Origin: Mesodorylaimus sp. YZB2_4
Lineage: Eukaryota; Nematoda; Enoplea; Dorylaimida; Dorylaimidae
Assembly (NCBI GenBank): GCA_030248295.1
Contig: JASANH010000838.1
Coordinates: 372,001-436,000 of the forward strand
Direction: 5' to 3'
Length of the DNA: 64,000 bases
How positions within the stretch are numbered: position 1 is the first letter of the stretch; each line of letters begins with the position of its first letter. The notes under the pieces are model-generated. The model saw only the letters and a program-made list of their open reading frames with translations, did not search any database and had not been told where the DNA came from. Position numbers and translations under genes: made by a program. Positions 9,477-22,506 of this stretch are shown piece after piece.

Positions 9477-10454
9477 CTAGTCTAACTCTCCTTTTCCCTC
9501 GAGCACCTCTTTCACAGCCTGGCCCAGTCGATCGTAGCCGATCATTGAACATTTCAATCCAGCTACCAAACACCCGAATTCTAGTGCTTGGATATCCGAT
9601 TTTTTAAGTTGGCCCTTTGCGAATATGAAGGAAGCGAAGAAAGTATCGCCAGCGCCCAAAGTATCAACTGCTCGGTCAGTGTGATAAGCGGGAGATGTGA
9701 TTGGGTGATCGTCACCACGTGCAAGTAGGCACGCACCTTCATCTCCCCACGGACACACGATCGATGTCTTGTTGATGTCGAGGAGGGTGGACAAGTGCGC
9801 GACGGCTTGTTGCATAGTTGTACATTGGCGAGAGCGAGCGAAATCCTTGCTGATGAATAAATAATCCACACCAGATGTGATCAGGCACTCGCTACCCGTC
9901 TTGTTCTTCTCCACTTCCACTGACACAATTGGCATCGGTCCATTTCTTCTCGACAGAACAAATTCGATCATTTGCTTGGTCTCTTCGCTTTTCCGATTCT
10001 CAAAATTAATCCAATCGTATTGATCGAAATTGAAATTGGCAAGGCGGAAATCTTTGAAATCGACATCGCTGACGTCATTCTTGGCATGAACAATTGTTCG
10101 AGAACCAGTCAATCGATTGACTACAATGCACGATGTCGATAATAACCCTCCGCTGTCACCCATCGATCGTATTGGACATCGTGCCAATTCAACATTGTGG
10201 GCATTCTTTAATAAATCTCGGACATAATTCGATGCTAAATCCATACCAAACGATCCAAATAATTCAAATTCAAAATCGATCACTTTCTCACCAAATATCG
10301 ATTTCAATTGATTGAATACCACGCAATTATTAGCTGCGTTTCCTCCTTGCACCCATCGTTGGCCCGGTATAGTCTGATCCGTGTCCTCGCACGGATATCC
10401 GTCCACGTAGTTAATTATATCCAAGCATATCTTACCAACGCACAAGACTTTCAT
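9477..10454 (-). CDS. KHK: Ketohexokinase (fructokinase)
   Basis: A single-exon ORF of 325 residues, slightly longer than the roughly 298-residue vertebrate enzyme. The family phosphorylates fructose to fructose-1-phosphate with ATP in the cytosol. It is a PfkB/ribokinase fold: the N-terminus MKVLCVGKICLDII starts the first strand, the sugar-site GGNAANN lies at about residues 37-43, and the anion-hole/catalytic GAGDTFFASF lies at about 267-276, with Asp270 as the expected base. The second PfkB signature is therefore intact. An AG following a pyrimidine-poor tract just upstream of the ATG hints at a 5' UTR intron. The next gene upstream on the same strand is the CDP-alcohol phosphotransferase; I see no functional link. 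Confidence 0.92.
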   Translation of the reverse strand: MKVLCVGKICLDIINYVDGYPCEDTDQTIPGQRWVQGGNAANNCVVFNQLKSIFGEKVIDFEFELFGSFGMDLASNYVRDLLKNAHNVELARCPIRSMGDSGGLLSTSCIVVNRLTGSRTIVHAKNDVSDVDFKDFRLANFNFDQYDWINFENRKSEETKQMIEFVLSRRNGPMPIVSVEVEKNKTGSECLITSGVDYLFISKDFARSRQCTTMQQAVAHLSTLLDINKTSIVCPWGDEGACLLARGDDHPITSPAYHTDRAVDTLGAGDTFFASFIFAKGQLKKSDIQALEFGCLVAGLKCSMIGYDRLGQAVKEVLEGKGELD

Positions 10455-11010
10455 GTCGTCCTGTCCAATTACCTAAAATAGAAATAATCACCCCCGAGTG
10501 CTCGCCTGACCAAAGAGAAATTCATGCCAAGACACATGGGCACCATCTCGCACCCGTCCGCACCCAGCGCATGCTTTACTTTCGAGTAAATTCTGCTCTC
10601 TTGGCACACGACATGAATCACGACACGAATCCTCCAGAGACCCCTCCCCACAACAATCACCTACTCCAACTCGGACACGCTAAAACTTACATAATATATG
10701 GCTAGAGTACAAAATAGAAAACATAAAAGCCATTATTTCTAAAGAATAAGGTCTAGATCAAGTTGAAAAAAAACGCAGTGGAAGCAATAGAGTAAACCAT
10801 ACTCACAGCGACTAGAAGGCGAACCAACACGAGTCCATTCAATATGCACATCACCCTAGTCTCCAGCTGCTATGCACGATAACAAAGCGGTTCCACGCAG
10901 GGCTTCTAGAAACGTCAAAAGTTGCTATTCAAGTTTGCACACAAAATCACCCCGCTCAACAAAACCTGAAAATTTTTGAAATCTCTACAGCAAACGCTGA
11001 CCCGTCTCCG
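10455..11010. other. Spacer between CEPT1-like gene and KHK
   Basis: Probable CEPT1 3' UTR plus KHK promoter on the minus strand. No further gene is recognised. Confidence 0.45.
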
Positions 11011-13583
11011 TCAATTGGGTCGATTTGGTAAAGCTGGACGGTTCAACGCGTTGTCTACGATTCCCGCTTTCTGATTGAGGACAGGTGCTTGCGATGATTG
11101 CGGAGGATAGGGGATACGGAAACATTCGATATGGAAACTATCGCAAATCTGTCGACACGTCATCCAACAATAGCAAAACATATTCACCAGGCCGTATACC
11201 TGAAAACAAAGGCCATACGACCATCAGATTGTAGGCATAGACAGGCCAATGCACACTTACCAAACACACGTAGAGTAATGGATATTCCGGGACAAGAGTA
11301 TCAAAATATTGATTTCCAGCCAACGCGATCGGACTCCACAATATTGTGTCCCACGCATTAAACGCACTTCGACTCATGTGGGCTACCTGAAAAAGCACAA
11401 TTCTATCCTTTATTCCGCACATTCTTCCTTGACCAATTTGTAACTTACAATAATCTTATTCGTTACTTTCGCCGATACCAATCCGAAAACTATGCAATAA
11501 AGGACGATATGACCGGTGAACACGCTCGTCTTTGCTTTCCAGAAAATGACGATTGGTGGTCCGAGAAATGTAGTTAGCGGTAGCACTGGATAAATAATAC
11601 TTGTATCCTGAAATAAGACACATGTTTTGCATATCGACGGTTTTTCAGTCTTTAATTAGAAGACACATGGAAGGGTGCACGACCGGTCATCTAAGGTCCG
11701 GGTGGCTAAGCCCCACGCGTCACCTCAAGAAGTAAATACGGACCCGCCCTTGAAAAAAAACATATTTTGATCAAGGAAAACAGTCAAGGAAGCACAGCAC
11801 CGGCTATTATACTTGTAATGAATCGCATAGAGAACTAGCTCAATCTACCAAGCGAGAGACTGCGCGTTACCGAGGAACGATTGCGCAGTACTTTGCCTGG
11901 AAACCCTATAGCCCGACCTAGGGTTAGGCAAAGACCAGGATAGTGAGCCAGAAACCCCTTGACATAGAGTACATATATCTTATTGGGTGGGTACTTACGG
12001 CGATCGTTGATCCGTATTTTCCTGCTCCGCCCGTAAATATAACTTTCATGTAAGACCACATGCTGATTGCTGCAATCACGGATGACAAAACCACGATGTA
12101 GTATTTTATTGGAATGCCAAACAGCTGAAAAAAATTGTCTTCTTCATAAGAAAAGTCAGAACCATTGACTTCTTACTGGTGTTGCCCAAATGTGCGCCCC
12201 GTATGCCGTCGAAAGCAAGCAAACTGTAATTATTATGAACTGTGCCTCCGTTACGTCAAATCTGGAAAAATGCATCGGCAATGAAGTTAGACTGTTTAAA
12301 CAGCTTTGGAAATCCAGTTTATCAAATCCCTTTTGTCAACTGAACTACAACAGTAAGATATCAATACATGTTCCGACAGAACCAGGGAATCTACGTTTTT
12401 GTGCTGGCCGCCAGCAAAGCACACCACCTCAATTACATTAATCAAAAAGAAAAGGAAGCAAGTTCTTTGTCGTCGTGGAGACGTACGCAAGAACTTCCGC
12501 GATTTTCTAAATGAAACGCTTACCTTCCAAATCGCAGCGTTCCAGAGACGTACGTTTGCCAATGCGCACAGTAGAACAAGGTCACTGCCATGATGAAACA
12601 ATAGACGACCACGGCGGGACTTTCCCCCAGACGTACAGCCAAGCATATTTGTAAACTGACGAAGACTGCAAAAGATGACAAAAACTATGACCCGTATCAA
12701 AAGGTTAGTAGTTTACAGAAGCAAACAGACTATCCTTTACCTTGTGATAACGAATCGCAACCGTGATCGAAGAGTTCGCCTAAGGGTGAAGAACTGTTCG
12801 TTCGTCTTGCTTGCTTTCCATCAGTCGCATCCAATGATTGGTAAGCGAATAAAGTAACCGCACAAAGAAAGTAGGTCCATCGAGGTGCCTGCAAGTTAGT
12901 TCTATAATGCATAGCAAAAAGCGGCAACAAAACAACCCCTGCATATGGCAAGAAATCTACAAGCCTCATTTGCATGTTGATTGGAAGGTTTTAAATAACA
13001 TTTGCCAAAGCACATACATTCCTTCCGTCATGTGATTAGATGCATCATCCACTCGGCAAGTAGGTACGGTATTCGGTGGATACGATATACGAGTTACGCA
13101 TCGGCTGCCCTCCATAGGCCTACACCATCTCTAGCTTTTGTTCCGGTTTTGGTAGGACTAACAAAAACAGGTGCACGAACCTGCTACAACCAATTTGAGC
13201 GAACCGCTTGCATTCCACGCTTTAGATAGGTTAACTCACTGTACATATACGAATGGCTACACTTGAATGAAACATGTGGTAGTGGTAGGTGAATAGTAAC
13301 TTACATCTTGCTTCGCATCAGGAGAGTAATATCCCAAAATTACAGTTGCTGCAACATTTAGCAACAAGCCGACCAAAGTGATGACGTTGGGAGCTAACCA
13401 TAACGGATACTTAAGAACTAACCACGACCAAAATTTGTGCATAATTAATTCGTCCAAAATCGATCTATCCTGAGCACTGTATTTGTGCTCCGACAGCCGT
13501 TTCAGTTGTTGAGGTGACAAAACGGCATCTTTCAAAAAGAAATGCCGAACGGCATCCCAAAAAAATCCAATAAATCTACTCAT
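11011..13583 (-). CDS. CEPT1: Choline/ethanolamine phosphotransferase (CDP-alcohol phosphatidyltransferase)
   Basis: Eight exons on the minus strand: 13583-13305, 12888-12741, 12665-12524, 12261-12177, 12124-11999, 11607-11449, 11386-11261 and 11199-11011. They sum to 1254 nt, 417 residues, essentially the length of human CEPT1 (416). The enzyme transfers phosphocholine or phosphoethanolamine from CDP-alcohols to diacylglycerol, the last Kennedy-pathway step, in ER/Golgi membranes. The CDP-alcohol motif DG(x2)AR(x8)G(x3)D(x3)D is intact in exon 2, in the context [14 protein letters not shown] and [26 protein letters not shown] in exon 3 and [11 protein letters not shown] in exon 5 are family hallmarks, and several hydrophobic spans fit a polytopic membrane protein. 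Choline versus ethanolamine preference cannot be read from the sequence; CHPT1 or SELENOI-type naming is possible. Confidence 0.93.
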
Positions 13584-14755
13584 TTGATCTTGGCGATAAT
13601 CGACGATCCTTGTATGACACCAACAGTGCGACTGGGTACTGGGACAAGGTACGACAAAGGTGACAGCCGCCAAAGAAAGTTAGGCCCGCCAAGGTAAACT
13701 CGATCTGACCACCTAGTACCTACGTACTGGATTGTACAGGCTGGTACCAACTTACCTGCGCACACGCCAGGAAATTAGGGCGGGATTGATATAAGCAGCA
13801 AAGCCTGAGGATCGGACACAGCTTAAGTGGTAAATTCAAATTTTATATCTTCCTTCTGCTCTGCGCTCATACTGATGAAGTAACTATGACTGCTTTGTGC
13901 AATCAGATCTCCATTTATAAATCCAGCTGCGTGAGCTATATTTGGTAAAGTCTCCCTCTTCGTGTGATGTCATTTCGCAGGTTTCTTTTATGCTTTGACT
14001 TGAGAATTCGTGTATTTTTCTCAGCTTTCCTTGCGGTTTGGAGATACCATCCAGTCACCCATCGAGTCTATCATAATACTACATCCACTGCCACTATTCT
14101 TTTCGACAATTATACATTTCATGCCTCTGCCGTGGCTCATGTCACAATGATAGGACGAGTGAACAGGGGGCCCATGACGTAGACACACGGACTATTCGAG
14201 GCTGCAAAGAACGTAGGTACCCATTGACTCTTCGCACGCTCAAGTGTTTCCTCATCCACTTGCACAACCACAATAACAAACCGCAAACTCAGCCCCCCCC
14301 CCCCAGCCCGTGCCCTACTAGGTATGTACTCAACTGATGAGTCATCCGTTTCCGTCGCGCACGCCACTCATGATATTGACGGCGGGCAGGTAGCACAAAT
14401 CGATAGAACAGATTCCTCTGGTTAGGTAAGCATTTCCATACCAACCGCCGTGGTACTACGACCAGCCGGTTGTGGCTGTGCACGTGTGGTAGTAGGCCTA
14501 CACTAGTATGCTCTAGTCGTGAGGAGGGTACGTCGGTTCTCGACTGCCTTTAAAAACTTGCGCGCGGGTAGAAAAGTATGGAAAACTCGTCTACGTATTG
14601 AAGGGGAATAGCACGTCTTATATCCGTCGGCTGGCAACGCAAACACAACTTTGCCTGGCCGTGTTCAACGTGTGTGTGCCAAACGATCGTCATTGAATCA
14701 AGGCACCCAACCTTGTCCGTGATAACTCACTTCGATCATTGAAGGCTCTATTCAA
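13584..14755. other. Divergent promoter region between CEPT1-like and MET-like genes
   Basis: The two genes are transcribed away from each other from this 1.2-kb stretch. It holds a 12-nt poly-C run at 14293-14304 and no recognisable exon. Confidence 0.45.
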
Positions 14756-17700
14756 ATGAAGTTGTCATTTGTGATCTTGATCCTCGTGGTGGTTCTGATT
14801 TTTGATCTCGTTTCGTCGCAGAATGACTCGATAAAAGGCACTCACACTCAACTTGCTGTGGTGCCGTTGACTGACCAGTTCAATGGCTATTATGTGATCG
14901 TTTATGATCAGGAGGCTGCATTATCATTCAAGAACTACAAAAATGGCCAAACTCAATTCAATCAATTGGAATCGAGAATATTTCCCAAAGACTTTCGATT
15001 GGAGACACAGGAAATAAGGGTTTCCTACGTGACCACTAATTCGTCCGTGCTATTGTGCGATAATGTGCTTAGTGTTTCACAAGTGAGCCAAGTTCATCTG
15101 GTAAACAGACTCCTTTGCCTCTCACATGTGGTCCCGTGCTAAGAGGCCTATTTCCATCCCAATCGGATCTCATTTGCACCCTTTAACAAATACCCGTCCT
15201 TTTCAGTGCTTACTCCTTCCAGTCCTCACTGGTCAGTCCGATCCCCGCTTAGGCGACCCGGTGGTGGTTACCAGCGATTACCACCAGACCCAGCCCTTCA
15301 TATGGAACACATTTCAAGTGGCATCTGAAGATGGCACCAGTCTGATCACAGCCTTTCAAAATGAGACAGACTCTTTCGAGCCGAGTTGGATCATGCGTCA
15401 AAAAATCGATACTGATCAACAGTCGAGACTGATCACTACCGGAGTGGCCTTTGATCACAGGCTGGAAAAGATGCCACTACCTTACAACGCTTCTGAGAAC
15501 GTATACGCTTTCCGACGCCACGGCTTCGCTTACTTCCTTCGTTATGCATATCGGTACAATTACATCGGAGATGGTGGTTTCGAATGGACCTGGAAATTGA
15601 GCCGAGTTTGTTTGGATGATCAGACGAAGCAGTTGCAATCGAGGGCGTCCATGCCTCTTAACTGCTCGTTTTCTATCAATAGTGCTGAGGAGCCAATAAA
15701 CTGGAGACCATCCAATGCCTACTATGATCAAGATGATGAACAGCTGTATTTGTATGTTCAACCGAATCACTTATTGCGTGATCGTGATCGATTGAAAGAA
15801 ATCAGGCATCGAATTTGCTCCTTCGATATGGCACTTATCGCTCACGAATTCGATCGAATGTTTAAACGATGTTACAAGGAATTTTCGCATTTGGTAGCCG
15901 CCCACAGCGGAGTGGGCACATTCAGCACATTGACTTGCCACGATTATAAGCCACGATATGTAAGTGCGCCACGATACCATACTCATTCACAGTAGTTCCA
16001 GGTAGTGCGGAGTGCCACTGCACAGGCCCCAGCCACCCTGTTATGAGAGGGTGCAAAGGTAGGGCACAGTGCTTATTGAGTGAATTCCATGTACTGCGAG
16101 GGAGTTCGGACTTATGAGCCAGAGTGCCGAAATATGTTCTGCATTTAGATTTTCCCCCTCGAATTATTTCCCCGCCCCAGCCCATTTAAGATAATAATTT
16201 TCCTGGGATATTACTTGAGTGTTTACAGTATTTTTGAATCCCTGACAGTCCTCGTACCACTTCGAGCCGAGATTCGCTGGCCCCTTTAGCATTGTTTTTA
16301 TTGCGAAGTAGGTCTGAACGAATACCAGTTCTCGCAGACCAGCTTCTCCGCCCTTTCTCCAATTTCTTTGCCCATCACACCTCCTCGGGCTCAAATTCCT
16401 AGCAATGACACAGCGGATTTGGTCGGATGATGTTTTCACAAAGGTGCCGCCCTAATCACCCGTGGCCGGATGCAAATGCTCAAATGCTCAGTAGACGTCA
16501 GTTGTTCTTTCATTCCCGTGTGCTAGGTGTTTTGGAAACAGGTGCTTTGAACATCGAGGCTTCGGCTTTCTCGATTTTGTGCATTGTTGTTTTGATGAAG
16601 GGATGAGTCTAGTTGGCGGGGCTCTCGAATGGTGTGAGGTCCATTCAACGCAAGTGAGTTACACTACAGTTGTCATCTCATTAGCAAAAGCGTCTGCTCA
16701 CATTCCAAGGGTTACATTCTTCCAATCCTGAGTGAGCCTACGGCTGCGTCGAATCAGCCCTCCCACGCCTCTTGTGTATCCAACTTCCGATGATTTCTCT
16801 GGTAGGCTGGCAAAGCACTCTAGTGAATGGCTTCGAGTGCTTGATTTGCAAATTTGAAGAGCAAGAACACTTGCCCGTGTGGGCCTGCACATTCATTATG
16901 TAATGCACCGCTTGGTCAAAGAGAGTGGGTTTCTCTTTGTCGTCCTGGCACTCTGTGGTTAACGCATATGGCTGATTAGACCTATGCGTGACTGGCATAT
17001 CTCTTTGACGAATGACTTTTGTTCTTCGTATTCCACTCACAAGTCTCCCCTGTGTTTTGGCTCATCATTTGCTCACCTCTTATCTTATATCATGTTTAGT
17101 CGACGGCACCCTCGCTAGCCTAAATGCACGCGCTGTTTTCTTCAAAATGACTCAACACATGCTTCTCAAACATGTAAGGAAACTGGAATGCGCTATTAGG
17201 CGAACGTTGTGCCTGGGGGCATGGTGAAAGGTCCAGTTTGTATTGACGCTTGTCAATGTCAATGGGAATCAGAAACACACTTTTTATGCGCTTTAAATGG
17301 AATCATATTGGCAAGAGGAAAATACAGTCAGAGAAAAGCGTCCTACGTCGTCTTTCTGAGGCTTCCTTGATTTGAGTGGTGGCGCCATAGTGACTCAGAG
17401 AAGGCTAAAAGGCTAGGCGAATCCAGAGATAAGTGCAAAGATTACTCCCCTTCTCTATCCTTTAAAATCAAGGCGAATCAATGTTTCTCAAAGCTCCGCT
17501 TAGCATGCTTGAAGTAGCGGGCCATATAAGGACTTTACCATACACGACACAAGGCCATTGACTTACTCCATGAAAAATAAATACCCTCTCACAAATTCGC
17601 TTTCCGCCCACTGCGTCGGGGAGGGCTCGTGAATTAAAGATGGCTGGATCTTTTGGACTTACAGCATAAAGAACTAGCATTCTCCTAGTCAGGATTATGC

Positions 17701-20700
17701 ACCTACTTTTTAGATGAAAATACGACTAGAACACGTAAACTCCAAGTCAGGTGGTCGTGAGATTGATAGGGCAAAAAGTGTAGGGTGGGTAACTGAATCA
17801 CTTGACAGATAGAGTGCCGGGGCAAGCAGACTCACAGTAAGTGAGAAGAGATGCCATGTTTACCACGCCTCTTTTCATTTCAGGAGGAAGCTTTCAGGCC
17901 TTGCCCAAGTGACATTTGCAATCCTCAGGATTGTAATCAGATGTACCACTTGGAAATTTATACACCCATTTATGGCAAACCTGTCTCAGTTATCGATTTC
18001 CGTCATCAGCCTGCGTTAGACATTGATGCAACAGATTATCCGCCATTGAATATAATTGTGTCGAAGGGAAGGGGCGATTTGAAGACGAGGCAAGCATTTA
18101 TAAGAAATTCGAGAGGCAACATGTTTATGGTAAGTTACTGTGTGTAGATCAGGGGCAAAAAGGCTGACGAAATGACTATCACCCAAGGCTCGATCCTGGA
18201 CGGGTACCAGCAAACGTGATGTGTGAGTCATCAAAAAACCAATCCTGATTTTTTTAGGTCTTCCTCAACGCAACCAAAGCGGAACAAAACGCACCCCATT
18301 CTCCGGCATGGTTCAACTCATCCACTGATACCGCCACTTCTGGCCTTTCCCACTTGCTCGAACTGCCCGACCAAGATGGCGTAGAGTTAATCGATGGGTC
18401 AAACTCTATTGTGTCCCTGTTCAGGCCCGGTTGTAGCATCTACACCCAATGCCGATCACTAATGGACGTGGCGAGCGGGGAGCAAGCCAGGCGACTGTGG
18501 GGTTGTGGCTGGTGTGCGACAGCGGACAGCGATAACAGTACAACTGAGAAGGAATGCTCTCAGGCCAAAGGGGTCTTCTACAAGGACACGTGTCCGACCA
18601 AAGCCGATTGTGTGAGTCAATGAAGTGCAAAGACTGCATGAGCACTGATTGCAAGGGATGCAAGGGTAGAGGAAAAACTAAGATCATGCTCTGGAAGACA
18701 GGTTCACAACAGTAATCAAGGAAGCATATCAGTGATAGATCCAGCATGCTGTGACTAGAGCTGCATCAATGATGAAGTTCAGTGACTTGTGAAGTGGACG
18801 GCCACATGGACACATTGTCCCAACCCCGCCTTTTTCTGTTTTAGTTCGAGCCGCGAAGTTGGCTCTCAGATGAAAATATAACCATGAAAATCCACGGCAA
18901 TTTTCCGACGTCACTTGATTACAGAATCAGCGCCTGTGGAGCCGAGTGCCGAGATATCAGACGAATGGGAAAGGATCCAGAAGACTCGTAAGTGTTGGTT
19001 TGTGAGTGCTCGATTAATGCACAAGTCGTCATGGCCTTGGATGGAGTAGGCCATCCCTCAGGACTTTGGGTTCGGGGCATATGCCCTACAATGACAGTGG
19101 GAACCTGGCAGTAACGTTATTACTGTGGAGCATGCACACATTCCGTAGAAAATACATGAGGTGGTTCCTTGGCTGATCAAGTGATGAAAGGCGTTCCATA
19201 CTTGCCCGTTCTCGTTTCGACTGCTTCGGTCTATCTGTTCCACCCTTGTTATTTCAGGCTGACATGTACTGCCTCTCCACCCTATCACCTGACAGGTGGT
19301 CACCCTAAGTCCACCTGTGGTATTGAAATCATGGTTCTCGATCCCATCGACGGCAGCGTGTTATCCATGTTGCGTCCGTCGTGTGGTCCTCCTATTCATT
19401 CGACAGTGAATGGAATTCCGGCGACTGGTCATGGTGATAAGATAGCTTGGTGGGTGTTCGCAGTTTTATCAGCCGTGGTCGTACTGGGTGTTCTTGTGTA
19501 CGCCTCGGTACGCTTTCGTCGTCGTCGCGAAAAGAAACGACGAAGAAATGACGACTCATTCTCGCTTCCAATGACTGTCACCATGGAAATAAGTAAGCTC
19601 TTGTTTTGATGTTGACGGAAATTCAATCCAATGCCGATCTATGCAATTTAATCCACGAAGAAACCTCTGCTTAACCAACTGATCGATTTCGTTTAGGTCA
19701 CAACAACGAATATGTGCAACGGAGAGTTCGACAGGGCAATGCGGGTGTTCGTCCAACAACAGGAGGCCGTCTCTTCGAGGACTTATCATCTTTAGTCCCG
19801 CCCAAACTCCTCGTCGGACTTGATTCAATCGAACTGGAGAGATTAGTTGGACAAGGTACATATGCAACCACGACTAGTCGTGTCTCGATATCTTCTAGCC
19901 TTCCTTTTCAGGTCATTTTGGTCAAGTATTTAAAGCGCGTTACACACCAGGCCAAGATCAACAAGCCATTTCAGTCGCTATCAAGACTTTGATAGGTGCG
20001 TCCTCCACTTGCTCACAGATATTGTTTTACTTTAATTTTTGTTTTAGGAGAGCGAAATGCCAGACAGTTTCTTCAAGAAGGCATTCTTATGGAGACGTTC
20101 GATCATCCTCATGTTCTGTCCCTGATCGGTATCGCATTCGGTGAAGACAACTTACCCATGATCGTCACGCCTTACATGGCCAAGGGAGATCTGCTGTCCT
20201 TTATCCGAAATCCTCAAAATGTGAGTCGCGTCATGTTTTCTACGCATGTAGCAATGCCCGGAGACAAATTAGAAATATGCAGCATGACAAGCGTTGATTT
20301 AAAGCCATTTACACCCTTGACAACCGCCATGTTTTCCATTTTTCCAGTCTCCTACTTTGGGGCAGTTGTTTCAATTCGGCGTCGAGATCGCCCTGGGAAT
20401 GCAATATTTGCATAAGCTGAAGTTTATTCATCGAGATTTGGCGGCTCGAAATTGCATGTAAGTACACCCTTGTGTCTTTTCTCTGCTAGTCCGGATGTCA
20501 TTTGTGCTGGTCCACTTCAGGCTGGACGAAGATCTGCACGTGAAGATCGCCGATTTTGGCTTGAGCCGAGACGTCTACGAGTCGGAGTGCTATCTCAGTT
20601 CTCAAGACACCGATTTACCGATCAGGTGGATGCCTCCTGAAAGTATCGAGCATCGTGTGTACACCTTGAAATCAGATGTGGTAAGTGCAAACTATGTTCA

Positions 20701-21051
20701 ATCTAGAATGGCCTGCCTGATCGCGAGCCCTTCTTTCAGTGGTCATACGGTGTCGTCCTATGGGAACTGAGTACCCGCGGGAAAGTTCCTTACGCAGGAA
20801 TCAATGGTTTTGAAGTGCTGAGTCATTTAAAATCGGGGCGACGTTTACAAAAATTTTCTCACTGTCCAGACGAAGTATACGAAGTTATGCTGTCGTGTTG
20901 GTCGCTAGTGCCCGAAGATAGGCCCGATTTCTTGACACTAGCACAACGATTACCTGCCGTTATTGCCAGTTTGGAAACGTCCAGGGTCAGTTCGCCACCC
21001 TATTACAACTTGACTCCAGTTACGCAACCGCAAATTGTAACTTCGGCTTAG
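14756..21051 (+). CDS. MET-like receptor tyrosine kinase (Sema-PSI-TM-kinase)
   Basis: Twelve exons: 14756-15100, 15207-15959, 17884-18129, 18258-18611, 18845-18987, 19258-19592, 19697-19855, 19912-19995, 20048-20220, 20348-20457, 20521-20680 and 20740-21051, totalling 1057 residues with consistent phases. Order: signal peptide (about residues 1-21); Sema-like ectodomain to about 450, including [16 protein letters not shown] and LSRVCLDD; a Cys-rich PSI module at about 505-566 with [10 protein letters not shown]; a short IPT-like piece; one membrane helix at about 676-697 followed by a basic stop-transfer; then the kinase. Catalytic elements are intact: GQGHFGQVF loop, VAIKT lysine, HRDLAARN (892 onward) and DFG (912-914). 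[19 protein letters not shown] resembles MET/RON closely. The tail carries tandem tyrosines, PPYYNLTPV, recalling MET docking sites. The ectodomain is shorter than the ~1390-residue MET. Intron 2 is 1.9 kb and holds nothing recognisable. Ligand and orthology to MET versus RON are unknown. Confidence 0.88.
15960..17883 (+). other. Long second intron of the MET-like gene
   Basis: GTAAGT at 15960 and TTTCATTTCAG at 17873-17883 bound a 1.9-kb intron, by far the longest in the gene. I found no second gene or recognisable transposon inside it. Confidence 0.6.
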
Positions 21052-21500
21052 ACGTGTATCTCATGTGCTGCTATTTCTTATCATGGATACCCATAAGTGT
21101 AGAGATGCTCAGAAAAGCGGTTCAACGATTTGTGCTTGTGGACCCAAAGTGTTTTGTGCTGATACCGACGTGCAGTTTGTATAGTTGAGTTTTATTATTG
21201 AGATTCTTCCGCAGTTTTGAGTCGAGCGCTACTTATTTTTATTTTTGCTCTGTAGTTTGTCGCATGTTTGGACGGGTAGTGATGGTGGAAGACTAACAAT
21301 AATTGTGAAATTGTTGCTGTGGGCCAGAGCATACAGCCTTTTTATTCATACTAAAGTGTGACAGTGAGATCATCTGCGCTTTGAGCCACACAGTCATTAC
21401 CTACACGAATATTGAACGCAAGTCGGTCAAACTCGCACAAACACCCATCAGCCATATTGTAGCTTCACTGGCGATGGGTCATTCGGGCTCATCTCCGTGT
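21052..21500. other. 3' flank of the MET-like gene
   Basis: T-rich sequence consistent with a 3' UTR and flank; no canonical AATAAA was found. No gene recognised. Confidence 0.4.
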
Positions 21501-22506
21501 AGCCAGCGACCCGTTGTGGCCAGAATCCCCTTATGGCCAGCGTCCCTTTTTTGACCAGTGTCTCGTTTCGGCCAGTTTCCTTTTACGGCCAGTCCCGATT
21601 CAGCCAGTTTCCCTTTACAGCCAGTCCCGATAGGGCCAGCGTCCCTTTATGGCCAGGCTGCAAGGCGCGCAGTGTTTGAATATCCAGGCATACCTTCTTC
21701 AGAACACTTGGCTTTTTGGTAGCTTCAATGCGCCAACCTGGAACCATTTCGATAATATTTGGCGGACAGTTGATCACTGGCGTGGTCTACCTGGACCTAG
21801 GACGACGAATCATGCATTAGGCTGGCACTCGAAACTGGATCACGAATTTGCCCGCCCGCACCCAGCATTGAATACGTTTTTTGGACTGGTTGCAAAGAAG
21901 TAACCACGTCAATCAAGTGAGGCCAGGGTCGTTTCCATTGGTCATTAAGGGATATTCCATGTAGGCATCCATGTTACACTGTTTTTAGGTACGAAAGGTG
22001 CTGCAACTCGAAAACGGTGCTGCTCCCCGTCCACGTGACCAAAGAGATGCCAATGTTGACCAGAACATTCTCAACGCGACATTCATTTTGCTCAAATGCG
22101 TGATCATGTGCTCGCCATCAATGCTCCTCACCATTTATTGGTACGAGAAATTCAAATTTACGTGGACCAGTTGACTGATTTACTCGGACACGAAGCAAAA
22201 TTCGTGAATAGGACGCTGAGCATGAAGAATGCCCTTGTTTTAAAGAGTGCTGTGATGCTCTCATGAGATAATAAGACCCTGTGTTCTTAGTTTATAGTTT
22301 CTTTCGCAACCACCTAGCTGGGCGAAACGGTACTGGCTGAACCGGCATTCTGGCTGAACTGGGACTGGCCGAAAGAGGACCCTGGCCCAAAAAAGGATCC
22401 TGTCCGAATCGGGGCACTGGCTGGACTAGGAATTTTTTTGGCCGGAATGGGACACTGGCTGAAACGGGTCACTGGCTAGAAAGGGACACTGGCCGAAACG
22501 GGGTCA
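21501..22506 (+). mobile_element. Decayed Mutator-like (MULE) element with minisatellite inverted termini
   Basis: The left array, 21501-21660, repeats a ~18-nt unit of the form GGCCAGTTTCCCTTTAC. The right array, 22318-22506, repeats its reverse complement, of the form GGGACACTGGCCGAAAC, so the two arrays are inverted relative to each other. Between them the frame 21649-21903 encodes FDNIWRTVDHW, then PRTTNHALGWHSKL and PHPALNTFFGLV. This is the RTNN.xEGWH..L....HPN block typical of MULE/FLYWCH-associated transposases. A further in-phase piece near 21990-22090 reads VLQLENGAAPRPRDQRDANVD. The transposase is only a C-terminal remnant with stops, so the copy is inactive. Confidence 0.7.

Noticed and set aside
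21501..21660. Array of ~18-bp repeats considered as a CRISPR
   Set aside because: Units are contiguous without spacers, the genome is eukaryotic, and an inverted partner array flanks a transposase remnant.
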